Assembly: GCF_003387355.1 (NCBI RefSeq)
Contig: NZ_QUNH01000001.1
Span: 940,023-1,004,022 of the forward strand
DNA from: Winogradskyella sediminis
GTDB taxonomy: Bacteria > Bacteroidota > Bacteroidia > Flavobacteriales > Flavobacteriaceae
DNA length: 64,000 nt
Reading direction: 5' to 3'
This document shows positions 34,901 through 42,099 of this stretch, in pieces. Within the stretch, counting starts at the first letter, position 1, and each line of letters opens with the position of its first letter. The notes under the pieces are model-generated. The model did no database searches, was not told the origin of the DNA, and saw nothing but the letters and a program-made list of their open reading frames with translations. A program made the position numbers and the translations under genes.

Positions 34901-35078
34901 TGTGTTGGCGAATGGAGTAGGTGCAGAAGGAAACAACTCAATTGGTACAGGGGCTGCAGGTGGTATGCTTATTGGAACTATTTTAGGAGTCTTTGTTATT
35001 CCTATTCTGTTTATTTTATTTCAGTGGTTACAAGAAAAAGTTTCAAGTAAACCAGCAGTACAAACAATTGAAAACTAA
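31941..35078 (+). CDS. RND multidrug efflux permease (HAE1, AcrB/MexB-like)
   Basis: A 1045-residue inner-membrane proton antiporter, full length, with 12 helices and two large periplasmic loops. The proton-relay residues are present: Asp405-Asp406 in GIVVDDAIVVVEAV (TM4) and Lys939 in LLAKNAILIVEFA (TM10), equivalent to AcrB D407/D408/K940. The N-terminus FIERPVLSTVISIIIVLLG is the family signature. HAE1 pumps export hydrophobic drugs, bile salts or dyes; actual substrates are unknown. It lies 22 bp after the adaptor gene and 5 bp before the channel gene. Confidence 0.95.
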   Translation: MLKTFIERPVLSTVISIIIVLLGVISITSLPIEEYPDIAPPTIKVTANYTGANAETVLESVIVPIEEQINGVEGMTYITSTASNTGTAEITVYFDQEMDADIAAVNVQNRVARAAPLLPAEVTQTGVVTQKQETSALMFIAMYSESENYDATFIQNYLKINVIPAMQRISGVGDVSVFSQQDYAMRIWLNPQKLAAYNLIPSDVSAALAEQNLEAAAGSLGENNGESFSYTLTYSGRFKDEAQYSDIVIKALGNGEFLRLKDIATIELDAQSYASNAMSLGNPAVFMGIFQTKGSNAQEIIENIKTTLEDVKADLPEGLDIFVPYDTSLFLNASIEKVVSTLLEAFLLVFLVVFIFLQDFRSTLIPAIAVPVSIIGTFFFLNVFGYSINLLTLFALVLAIGIVVDDAIVVVEAVHAKMDEGEHNPKKATLTAMNEISGAIISITLVMAAVFIPVTFVTGPTGVFYEQFGVTLIIAILISAVNALTLSPALCALLLKEHKDDEELKGKSPLKRFYTLFNRGFNATVERYGRSLQFLYKRKFVSVLLLIIAGVGIYWASTTTPTGFVPNEDRGIIFANIELPPGASLDRTNEVAKTLYSKIEGIDGIVGVNFIKGRSLISGSGSNYGFGIIKLEDWADREDPSLSAQAITGKLFGIAATIPEANIIFFSPPSIRGFGNASGFEINLLDKYGGEFTDLDKVNKDFSMALMSHPEIKYATSSFSTNYPQYEMEVNVPLAKEKGVSVTSIFSTLQGYIGGIYASDFSRFGKQFRVYIQALPEDRADESALNSMYVRTDSGEMTPITQFVTLKRVYGPQSVTRFNLLNSTSITGATNDGFSTGDAIRVIEEEVAKLPSNYTVAYSGLTREEVNAGNQTTFIFILSILFVYFLLSAQYESYLLPFAVVLSLPFGVFGAYISTKFFGLENNIYFQIALIMLIGLLAKNAILIVEFALQRRKNGESIVEAAIHGAEARLRPILMTSFAFILGLMPLVLANGVGAEGNNSIGTGAAGGMLIGTILGVFVIPILFILFQWLQEKVSSKPAVQTIEN

Positions 35079-35083
35079 GAATA

Positions 35084-36502
35084 ATGAAATCAATTATAAA
35101 ACATAGAAATTTTAGCAAAGGAGCGTTATTACTAGTTGTTGGCGTTACATTACAAAGCTGTTTTGTAGCACAAGATTACGTAAGACCAGATATACAATCT
35201 GAAACTGAAGCGCTATATAGAACAGATAATCTACCAACGGACAGCGTGTCTATGGCAGATGTGTCTTGGAAAACGTTATTTACAGATCAATACCTTCAAA
35301 ATTATATTGAAGAGGGCCTGCAAAACAATATGGATGTTCGTATCGCACTGCAGCAAATGCTAGCTGCAGAAGCCTATGCCAAACAAGGTAAAGCAGGTTA
35401 TTTGCCTTCTGCGAGTATTGGCGCTAATGCAACGCACCAAGAACTATCAGAAAATAGTCAATTTGGATCGTTGTTTAGTGGAGGTATAGATACTTATGAT
35501 ATTACTGCAAACCTATCTTGGGAAGCCGATATTTGGGGGAAAATAAGAAGTAATAAACGTGCCACACAAGCAGGCTATTTGCAAAGTGTTGCAGGCCATC
35601 AGTTAATTAAAACACAGCTGGTATCTAGCATTGCAAGCACATATTATAACTTATTAGCTTTAGATGCACAGTTAGAAATAACGAAACAGACTATAGCCAC
35701 GAGAGAAAGTGGTGTAAAAACCATAAAGGCTCTAAAAGAGGCAGGACAAGTAACTCAAGTTGCTGTAGACCAAAATATTGCACAATACAACAGTGCTAGA
35801 GCACTACAAGTAGATATTGAAACTGCAATTTTTAAAACGGAAAACACTTTAAGTATTTTATTAGGTAAACCGGCACAGCATTTTGAAAGAAGTCGCTTAG
35901 ATTCTCAAAATATTGAGCAAGACATTGTACTCGGAGTACCAGCTACTTTATTAAGTAACAGACCAGATGTTATGGCAGCGGAGTATGGTTTAATTCAGTC
36001 CTTTGAACTTACAAATGTGGCTAATAGTAATTTTTACCCGTCTTTAACGTTAACGGCTTCAGGTGGATTTCAAAGTTTAGAGTTAGATAAATTATTAAAT
36101 GCTAATTCGTTGTTTGCCACTGTAGTTGGCGGTTTAACACAACCAATTTTTAATCAGAGAAAATTAAAAACGGCAAAAGAAGTCGCAATTGCACAACAAG
36201 AACAAGCTTTACTGCAGTTTAAAAAGACTTTATTAGTGGCAGGAAATGAAGTGTCTAATGCCTTGTATTCTTACGAAGCCGAAACTAAAAAGTTCGAATT
36301 TAGAAAAAATGAAGTGGAAGCACTACGTACTGCTGAAGCCAACTCTGAAGAATTACTTAAAAACGGTTACGCCAATTATTTAGATTTATTAACAGCAAGA
36401 GAAAGCGCATTAAGTGCAGAACTTAATATTATAGATAGCAAATTGCAGCAATTTGTTGCTATTGTTGATTTGTATGAAGCTCTTGGTGGAGGTTGGAAAT
36501 AA
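35084..36502 (+). CDS. Outer-membrane efflux channel (OprM/NodT type)
   Basis: A 472-residue TolC-superfamily lipoprotein. Lipobox LQSC with Cys26; then DYVRPDIQ, a typical NodT start (YxxP). Two repeated helical-barrel halves are visible, with motifs such as QNNMDVRIALQQMLAAEA, LLSNRPDVMAAEYGL and NGYANYLDLLTARESAL. It forms a trimeric outer-membrane duct for the RND pump encoded just upstream. It completes a tripartite system in one operon. Confidence 0.93.
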   Translation: MKSIIKHRNFSKGALLLVVGVTLQSCFVAQDYVRPDIQSETEALYRTDNLPTDSVSMADVSWKTLFTDQYLQNYIEEGLQNNMDVRIALQQMLAAEAYAKQGKAGYLPSASIGANATHQELSENSQFGSLFSGGIDTYDITANLSWEADIWGKIRSNKRATQAGYLQSVAGHQLIKTQLVSSIASTYYNLLALDAQLEITKQTIATRESGVKTIKALKEAGQVTQVAVDQNIAQYNSARALQVDIETAIFKTENTLSILLGKPAQHFERSRLDSQNIEQDIVLGVPATLLSNRPDVMAAEYGLIQSFELTNVANSNFYPSLTLTASGGFQSLELDKLLNANSLFATVVGGLTQPIFNQRKLKTAKEVAIAQQEQALLQFKKTLLVAGNEVSNALYSYEAETKKFEFRKNEVEALRTAEANSEELLKNGYANYLDLLTARESALSAELNIIDSKLQQFVAIVDLYEALGGGWK

Positions 36503-36508
36503 CATATA

Positions 36509-37102
36509 ATGATTACTAAAGACGACTTGTTACAATGTGCCATAGCCAAATTTACTCAATTTGGTAGCAAGCATGTTACCTTAGATGATTTGGCAAAAGA
36601 GCTTGGCATCTCTAAGAAAACCATTTATACGTTTTTTAAAAACAAAGAAGATTTAGTTACAAGTGGAGTAGAAAGTTTACTAAATGAGTATAAAGGCGAT
36701 ATCAATAGATTGATTAATAGCAATAGTACAGATCCAATTTTAAGCGTTATACTTATTTACAAAAGAGGGTTTGAGTATTTAAAATACTTCAAGCCTTCTT
36801 TTCTTTTTGGTATTGAGAAATACTACCCTAAAGCCAATAAGTTATATCAGGATTTTATAGAAGAATTAAGTAAGGATATTATATCAGACTTACTGATTAA
36901 GGCTAAAAAAGCCGGTGCCATTAGACAGGACGTTAATGTAGCTTTGGTGGTAAAACTCTATTTTTATAGAGTAGATTATCTATTATTTAAAGAGGGTAAT
37001 TTATTTAAATCTTATACAGAAGAAGAACTTTTTAAGCATCTTGTGATTTATAATTTAAAAGGAATTATAAGTAGTGCGTATTCTAATTCTTATTTTGAGT
37101 AG
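36509..37102 (+). CDS. TetR/AcrR-family regulator closing the efflux operon
   Basis: A 197-residue protein. The HTH at residues about 23-48 reads TLDDLAKELGISKKTIYTFF followed by KNKEDLV, the standard TetR signature. The C-terminal ligand domain has no recognisable specificity. It begins 6 nt after the channel gene, so it is co-transcribed. An operon with a GbsR/MarR gene at its start and a TetR gene at its end suggests dual control. Confidence 0.88.
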   Translation: MITKDDLLQCAIAKFTQFGSKHVTLDDLAKELGISKKTIYTFFKNKEDLVTSGVESLLNEYKGDINRLINSNSTDPILSVILIYKRGFEYLKYFKPSFLFGIEKYYPKANKLYQDFIEELSKDIISDLLIKAKKAGAIRQDVNVALVVKLYFYRVDYLLFKEGNLFKSYTEEELFKHLVIYNLKGIISSAYSNSYFE

Positions 37103-37108
37103 AATATT

Positions 37109-37116
37109 TACTTTTG
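37109..37116 (+). promoter_or_regulatory. -7 box TACTTTTG 4 nt before ATG
   Basis: Exact TAnnTTTG box ending 4 nt before ATG 37121. If active, the transcript would be leaderless or nearly so. No good -33 at 19 nt. Confidence 0.4.
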
Positions 37117-37120
37117 CAGT

Positions 37121-37516
37121 ATGAAAAAAGACATAGACATTCCTGAAGTAAAAAATGTGCACGTTGCTGTTGTGCAAGAAAAACACTTAGAATATAAAAC
37201 CATAGACTGGAACGCTTACATCATAAACAATAGTGATACCGATTTAGAAACCGTTCTTATTGTTTCTCAGGGGAAATCTGAAACAAAAATAACTCCACCG
37301 ATGCGTCATACTATTGCTAAATTACCAGCACGTAGTTACGCCAAGATTGAGTTTCTGCAAGAGAAGGTTTTAGAACTAAACAATACCTTTAAGGTCACCT
37401 TTTTTGAAGGCAATAAAATGTTTGATAAAACCTATGTTTTTAGAAAAAATACTATAAATGAAAAGGCATTGCAAACCTTGCCTTTAATGCAATTGCGTGG
37501 TGTTTTAGTTAAGTAA
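37121..37516 (+). CDS. Conserved beta-sandwich protein of unknown function
   Basis: A 131-residue protein without signal peptide. It reads as one beta-sandwich domain: DWNAYIINNSDTDLETVLIV, then KLPARSYAKIEFL and FKVTFFEGNKMFDKTYVF, ending with a basic tail. This resembles phenylalanine-tRNA-independent small flavobacterial proteins only in general shape; I cannot name a family. It is 18 bp after the TetR gene but has its own -7 box. It converges with gpsA. Confidence 0.65.
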   Translation: MKKDIDIPEVKNVHVAVVQEKHLEYKTIDWNAYIINNSDTDLETVLIVSQGKSETKITPPMRHTIAKLPARSYAKIEFLQEKVLELNNTFKVTFFEGNKMFDKTYVFRKNTINEKALQTLPLMQLRGVLVK

Positions 37517-37537
37517 GAAACATAGCTAAAATTCCAA

Positions 37538-38539
37538 CTAATCTAACTTGTCCGTTAATTTCTTAAATACCTTTTTAGCATCTTTTCCTTCGTATAAAAT
37601 GTCGTAAACGGCATTTATAATAGGCAATTGTGTCTTCTTTTTATTTTTTTGATTGAGTAGATGTGCACTTTTGGTAGCGTAGTAGCCTTCGGCAATCATA
37701 TTCATTTCCATTTGCGCAGATTTAACGGTGTAGCCTTTACCAATCATGTTTCCGAACATTCGGTTTCGAGAAAAGATAGAGTAACCCGTCACTAATAAGT
37801 CGCCTAAATATGCTGAGTTATTAATATTGCGTTTCATTTTGTGCATTTTTTTGATAAAGCGTTTCATCTCTCTAATAGAGTTACTCATTAATACGCTCTG
37901 AAAATTATCACCATAGCCTAAGCCATGTGCAATTCCGGCTGCAATAGCATAAATATTTTTTAGCATTACCGCATATTCAATACCTATAATATCATCACTG
38001 GTTTTAGTTTTAATATAGTCGCTCGATAAATTGTTAGCTATAGCTTGTGCTTTTTTAACATCGTCGCAAGCAATTGTTAGATAAGATAGGCGCTCTAAAG
38101 CCACTTCTTCAGCGTGGCAAGGACCAGCAATAACAGCAATGTTTTCAAATGGAATATTATATTCGTCATGAAACTGTTCGCCAACCAGTTTGCCTGTTTC
38201 AGGCATTATACCTTTTACAGCAGAAACAATCGTTTTTTTACTTATATCTACCGTTAGTTTCTCTAATTCGGCATGAATAAAAGCAGAAGGAATCACGAAG
38301 ATAAGAACATCGGCCCAATCTGCGATCTCATTCATATCATTACTGAGTTTAAGTTGCTCAGTACGAAATTCAACAGAACTTAGATAACTAGGGTTGTGTT
38401 GTTCTTTTAGAATGTGCTCTTTAGCATAAACGCTTCGCATATACCAACCAATTTCATCCAAATTTTCGCTAAGCATTTTTACAATAGCAGTAGCCCAACT
38501 TCCGGCACCAAAAACCGCATATTTTATAGTGTCACTCAT
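37538..38539 (-). CDS. gpsA: Glycerol-3-phosphate dehydrogenase [NAD(P)+]
   Basis: A 333-residue GpsA, which reduces dihydroxyacetone phosphate to sn-glycerol 3-phosphate for phospholipid synthesis. The nucleotide-binding loop is FGAGSWATAI (residues about 9-18; Ala replaces the more common Gly). IAGPCHAEEVA and the catalytic lysine region VMLKNIYAIAAGIAHGLGYGDN-type motif near residues 190-211 are intact. Cytoplasmic. It has a -7 box at 38564-38571. Confidence 0.93.
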   Translation of the reverse strand: MSDTIKYAVFGAGSWATAIVKMLSENLDEIGWYMRSVYAKEHILKEQHNPSYLSSVEFRTEQLKLSNDMNEIADWADVLIFVIPSAFIHAELEKLTVDISKKTIVSAVKGIMPETGKLVGEQFHDEYNIPFENIAVIAGPCHAEEVALERLSYLTIACDDVKKAQAIANNLSSDYIKTKTSDDIIGIEYAVMLKNIYAIAAGIAHGLGYGDNFQSVLMSNSIREMKRFIKKMHKMKRNINNSAYLGDLLVTGYSIFSRNRMFGNMIGKGYTVKSAQMEMNMIAEGYYATKSAHLLNQKNKKKTQLPIINAVYDILYEGKDAKKVFKKLTDKLD

Positions 38540-38563
38540 AGTGATTGTGTCAATTTTCTATAT

Positions 38564-38571
38564 CAAAAATA
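38564..38571 (-). promoter_or_regulatory. -7 box TATTTTTG for gpsA
   Basis: On the minus strand TATTTTTG matches TAnnTTTG exactly, about 24 nt before the gpsA ATG. Confidence 0.45.
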
Positions 38572-38683
38572 CACAAATTATATGAAGTTTATAGGTTGAT
38601 TGAAAAACTCATTTATTAAGAAGTTTTTCATTTTTTTACCTCCATTTTAAGGGCTTTATACACAGGGAAGTTAATACTACATA

Positions 38684-38705
38684 TAATTTTGGCACGTGTT
38701 TTGAA
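38684..38705 (+). promoter_or_regulatory. Overlapping -7 box and sigma54-like -24/-12 site
   Basis: TAATTTTG (38684-38691) matches TAnnTTTG. Overlapping it, TGGCACG (38690-38696), four bases, then TTGAA (38701-38705) matches the sigma54 consensus TGGCACG-N4-TTGCW except for A in place of C at the -12 GC. The gene start is at 38742, 37 nt downstream. Either reading is possible. Confidence 0.45.
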
Positions 38706-38741
38706 ATCTTTAGAAAACAACAACCCAAAAACGCAGAGATT

Positions 38742-39689
38742 ATGAAAACGACAAAATTACTTTTAGGATTTGCATTTATAGCAACACTGTTTACATCGTG
38801 TTATGTAGAAGATCTTCACTATGTGGAAGAACCTTCGGTTTCATTAAATCAATTATTAAATTCTTATGACTTGTGGTATGTGGATATTAATGCCACTCAA
38901 GGTTATGGAGAAACTCCATTTTTACAAATTGCTTTTACGGTTTCATTTAAAAATGGGTTGATGTATGCTAACAACAATTTGGTTGGTATTGGGAGTCAAG
39001 GAAACGGATATGGTGTAGAAATAGGTACTTACGATGCTTATGATATGATATTGGATGTTAACCATATTATTGACGGTTATGATAGTTTTGATGTCTATCA
39101 AATAGATAATAATACCATTGAACTCTATAATCCATATAACGATACGTCTTATTTTTTAGATGGATATCAACGTTCTAACTTTGATTACGATTATGTGTTT
39201 TATGACAATATTCATTACTTCTTACAAGAGTACGATGCGTGGGAGAAATCATATACCAGTAATTATGGAGCTTTAAATGATTTTGATAACGAGAATTATT
39301 TACAATTTTTATCTGGTGGTAATGATGCTACGTTTAGAAGTTCTCAAGATGCAAATATGTATAATACAAATAACATTTATTGGGATTTTACAGGAGATTA
39401 TGCAGTGAGTAATGTTTCAGGAAATAGCTACTTAAAAACATTAACATTAGATTATGATTTCTTCAACAATGAATACTTCGAACTTAGCGTTATTAATGAT
39501 AGTACAATAGAATTGTTTCACGCTAATTCTGGTACAGTTTATGAGTTTAAAGGTCTTGGATATATTCAGTACTATAGAAGTGAAAGCTTAGATGGTGGTA
39601 AATCTAATTCAGAAGAACAAAGGACTAAAAAGCGTAAGCAAAAAACGAAGAAGGTAGATAATGTTAGAACTAGTACGCGAGAAGTTTAA
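38742..39689 (+). CDS. Lipoprotein with two tandem lipocalin-like repeats
   Basis: A 315-residue protein with SPII signal (lipobox FTSC, Cys20). The mature region has two similar halves: the first has LNSYDLWYVDI and IDNNTIELYNPYNDTSYFLDGY; the second has LQEYDAWEKSY and INDSTIELFHANSGTVYEFKGLGY. The shared TIEL...T-Y-...GY pattern marks an internal duplication of a lipocalin-like beta domain. The last 30 residues are very basic (TKKRKQKTKK), unusual for a surface lipoprotein. Probably outer-membrane anchored; function unknown. Two hairpins, the second terminator-like, lie downstream. Confidence 0.7.
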   Translation: MKTTKLLLGFAFIATLFTSCYVEDLHYVEEPSVSLNQLLNSYDLWYVDINATQGYGETPFLQIAFTVSFKNGLMYANNNLVGIGSQGNGYGVEIGTYDAYDMILDVNHIIDGYDSFDVYQIDNNTIELYNPYNDTSYFLDGYQRSNFDYDYVFYDNIHYFLQEYDAWEKSYTSNYGALNDFDNENYLQFLSGGNDATFRSSQDANMYNTNNIYWDFTGDYAVSNVSGNSYLKTLTLDYDFFNNEYFELSVINDSTIELFHANSGTVYEFKGLGYIQYYRSESLDGGKSNSEEQRTKKRKQKTKKVDNVRTSTREV

Positions 39690-39727
39690 ATCGAAATCTA
39701 AGTTTTGATACATAAAACAATACATAT

Positions 39728-39799
39728 GAAACTAAATTTGGTTGGTTATTTAGTTTCAAAACGCTCAGTTGAAACACTTGTTTTTACTGGGCGTTTTTT
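39728..39799 (+). terminator. Double hairpin terminator after lipoprotein gene
   Basis: First hairpin: GAAACTAAA (39728-39736) with TTTAGTTTC (39749-39757), perfect 9 bp. Second: AAAACGCTCAGT (39758-39769) with ACTGGGCGTTTT (39786-39797), one G-T pair, ending in T-rich sequence. The second has terminator form. Confidence 0.75.
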
Positions 39800-39909
39800 C
39801 ATTTTATTGAAGTAGTGAGTAAAGCATGTGTATTATAATCCTAATGGGTTCTGTTTAGCATAACCGCTATATTATATATATATCATAATTTTATAAATAC
39901 GTTAGAAGC

Positions 39910-41211
39910 TTACAACGCTTTTAATAAAACTTCTAAATCCTTTAATTCGTTAGGTTTGGCTATAATACGCTTTGAAGCATCGAGTATAAAATATGTTGGT
40001 GTTGCAGAAATACCGTAAGCATTCACGACTGGGTTATCCCATTTACCCAAGCCAATTTGGTGAATAAAATTAGGATAATTATCTTTTTCTTTTGTCCAGT
40101 CTCTTTCATTATCTTCTAATCCAAAGGCAACGACTTTTAACTGAGGTTTGTTAGCTACTAAGGTTTTTACTTTTGGAAGTTCGTTTAAACAATGACTACA
40201 ACCACTACTCCAAAAAACGAGTAAATAGTGTTCTGCTTCTTTTAACTGATGCAAGCTGGTTTTTTTATCATCTAAAGTGATATCAAAATTGGGTGCTGTA
40301 GTGCCAATAGAGGTGTTTTTAAAAGAAGTTATTGTGTCTTCTAAAACTTTATTGTTAGTAGATTTTGCTAATTCTAATAAATAATGATCAGTAATATAGT
40401 TAGCTATTGTAGTATTATTTAAAGCCGCAAAGCGTTGCCAAAGTATTTCTAAGAGACTAGTTTTAATACTTAAATCGTCAGTTTTAATAGCTGCTGCAAC
40501 ATCATCTATATGTGCTTTATAAGTTGCTTCGCTAGGATTAGCTACCATATTAAAAACATAAGCAGTAACACGATCTATTAAGTAAGATGAACTCTGTAGA
40601 AGGTAATTGTTAAAATCTACCTGACTCAAATAATGTTGCTTAAGGTGCTTGGAATAGGTGCTAATATCCTCATACTCTTTTGGAATGTATGGTCTATTTG
40701 CTTTAATAAAATGAAACACTAATTTATCTTTAGCCAATTCTTCGTAAGCCGTTTGCGTGTCTTTTAAGGTTTTGAAAATAGCCGTAAACCCTTTTTTATC
40801 ATTATTCTCCTTTGAGTAAAAATTACTAATAGTTTGGTTTACCATTTCTATACTTTTTAAGTACGACGACCACAGTTTATTTTCTTCAGATTTGGTAAAT
40901 TCAACTCCTTTATCATTACTAAATTTAAAAGCGACGGTTTCTTTACCATCATAGATAAAATCGAAATTATTTTCTTCAGGCGGAATGGCATATACAATTT
41001 TATAAATTCCAGGAGTTAACGAGGAATCTAGTTGTATTTCAAAATTACCAATACTATCTAATTGGCCTCTATCGACATAGTTTGCACTTTCTGGTGTGGC
41101 ATGATATAAAAAAGCATAACTAAAATCTTCAGCAGGTGAAAAAGTACCTTTTACACTCTGAGCTTGTGTTAGTAAGGGTAAAACTAAAAATAGGATTAAT
41201 AATTTTTTCAT
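39910..41211 (-). CDS. TlpA-like thiol-disulfide oxidoreductase with DUF4369-like N-domain
   Basis: A 433-residue periplasmic protein. Signal peptide MKKLLILFLVLPLLTQAQ; residues about 20-120 resemble DUF4369 (VKGTFSPAEDFSYAFLY, GIYKIVY); a helical middle follows; the C-terminal thioredoxin domain (from about residue 300) has the CxxC site CSHC in FWSSGCSHCLNE and the cis-Pro in SATPTYFILD. Such proteins reduce or isomerise disulfides in exported proteins. It is the last gene after mfd and the EamA gene on the minus strand. Confidence 0.85.
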   Translation of the reverse strand: MKKLLILFLVLPLLTQAQSVKGTFSPAEDFSYAFLYHATPESANYVDRGQLDSIGNFEIQLDSSLTPGIYKIVYAIPPEENNFDFIYDGKETVAFKFSNDKGVEFTKSEENKLWSSYLKSIEMVNQTISNFYSKENNDKKGFTAIFKTLKDTQTAYEELAKDKLVFHFIKANRPYIPKEYEDISTYSKHLKQHYLSQVDFNNYLLQSSSYLIDRVTAYVFNMVANPSEATYKAHIDDVAAAIKTDDLSIKTSLLEILWQRFAALNNTTIANYITDHYLLELAKSTNNKVLEDTITSFKNTSIGTTAPNFDITLDDKKTSLHQLKEAEHYLLVFWSSGCSHCLNELPKVKTLVANKPQLKVVAFGLEDNERDWTKEKDNYPNFIHQIGLGKWDNPVVNAYGISATPTYFILDASKRIIAKPNELKDLEVLLKAL

Positions 41212-41235
41212 GTTATAATGTGTTTTTATAGCGTA

Positions 41236-42099
41236 TCAACTCTTATTAGATCTAACGCTTTCAATAATTACTGTTGCCAATATTAAACTCCCACCAATAA
41301 AGGTATTAGGGGAAGGTAATTCATTTAAGAAAAAGAATGCAATAATAATTCCAAATATAGGTTGTGTGCTACCAATTATACTCGCCGTACTTGCCTTAAA
41401 ATATTGCAAACTATTTACAAACATGGTATGTCCGAAGGTTGTGGTTACTATAGCTAATAATAGAACGTAAGGATATTGCGTTTTAATATTAGAAGTATCC
41501 ATAAAAAATAAAATAGGAGCCAATACCACAGTTAATATCAATACTTGGTAAAACATAAGCATAATGCCACTATAGTTAGTAATATGATCTTTTAGCATTA
41601 AAATACGAAGTGCATAGCATAGTGCAGATAAGATACCAAATAACACGCCTTGTAATTGATTGCTCTCTAAATTAAAATCTGGAGCTAAAATATAAATGCC
41701 TAGCAACACCATTATGCCGAGAACAATATGTATAGGATCTAATTTAACTTTTGAAAATAAGGGTTCTAGTAAGGCGATAATTACAGGAAACGTAAACAAT
41801 GAAATCATCCCAATAGCCACATTAGATAATTTTAAGGCATAGAAATAGAAAATCCAATGGCCACCCATTAATAAACCAGCGATAAAAAAAGTGAGTCGAT
41901 CTTTTTTAGTTTTAATTTTTAAATTAATGCCTTTATAAATACAGAATAAAAATAACAAGATTGTTGCTATAATAGAGCGCCACCAAATTATTACAGGTGT
42001 AGGCATATCTATAAATTTTCCTAAAGGACCAGAAGTGCTGAGACAAATAGTTGCAATAATGAGCAGTAACAGATGATTTAAGTGACTTTTTTCATTCAT
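41236..42099 (-). CDS. EamA-type DMT-family transporter
   Basis: A 287-residue inner-membrane protein with ten helices in two EamA repeats. Recognisable points are the N-terminal STSGPLGKFI, the repeat-1 end (MISLFTFPVIIALLEPLF) and the repeat-2 end (STASIIGSTQPIFGIIIAFFFL). Substrate of this branch (amino acids or other metabolites) cannot be predicted. Its ATG overlaps the mfd stop by 4 bp (ATGA), so it is translationally coupled to mfd. Confidence 0.88.
   Translation of the reverse strand: MNEKSHLNHLLLLIIATICLSTSGPLGKFIDMPTPVIIWWRSIIATILLFLFCIYKGINLKIKTKKDRLTFFIAGLLMGGHWIFYFYALKLSNVAIGMISLFTFPVIIALLEPLFSKVKLDPIHIVLGIMVLLGIYILAPDFNLESNQLQGVLFGILSALCYALRILMLKDHITNYSGIMLMFYQVLILTVVLAPILFFMDTSNIKTQYPYVLLLAIVTTTFGHTMFVNSLQYFKASTASIIGSTQPIFGIIIAFFFLNELPSPNTFIGGSLILATVIIESVRSNKS

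Noticed and set aside
39860..39890. TATATATA-rich palindrome after the lipoprotein terminator
   Set aside because: Simple AT alternation expected by chance in this low-GC genome.
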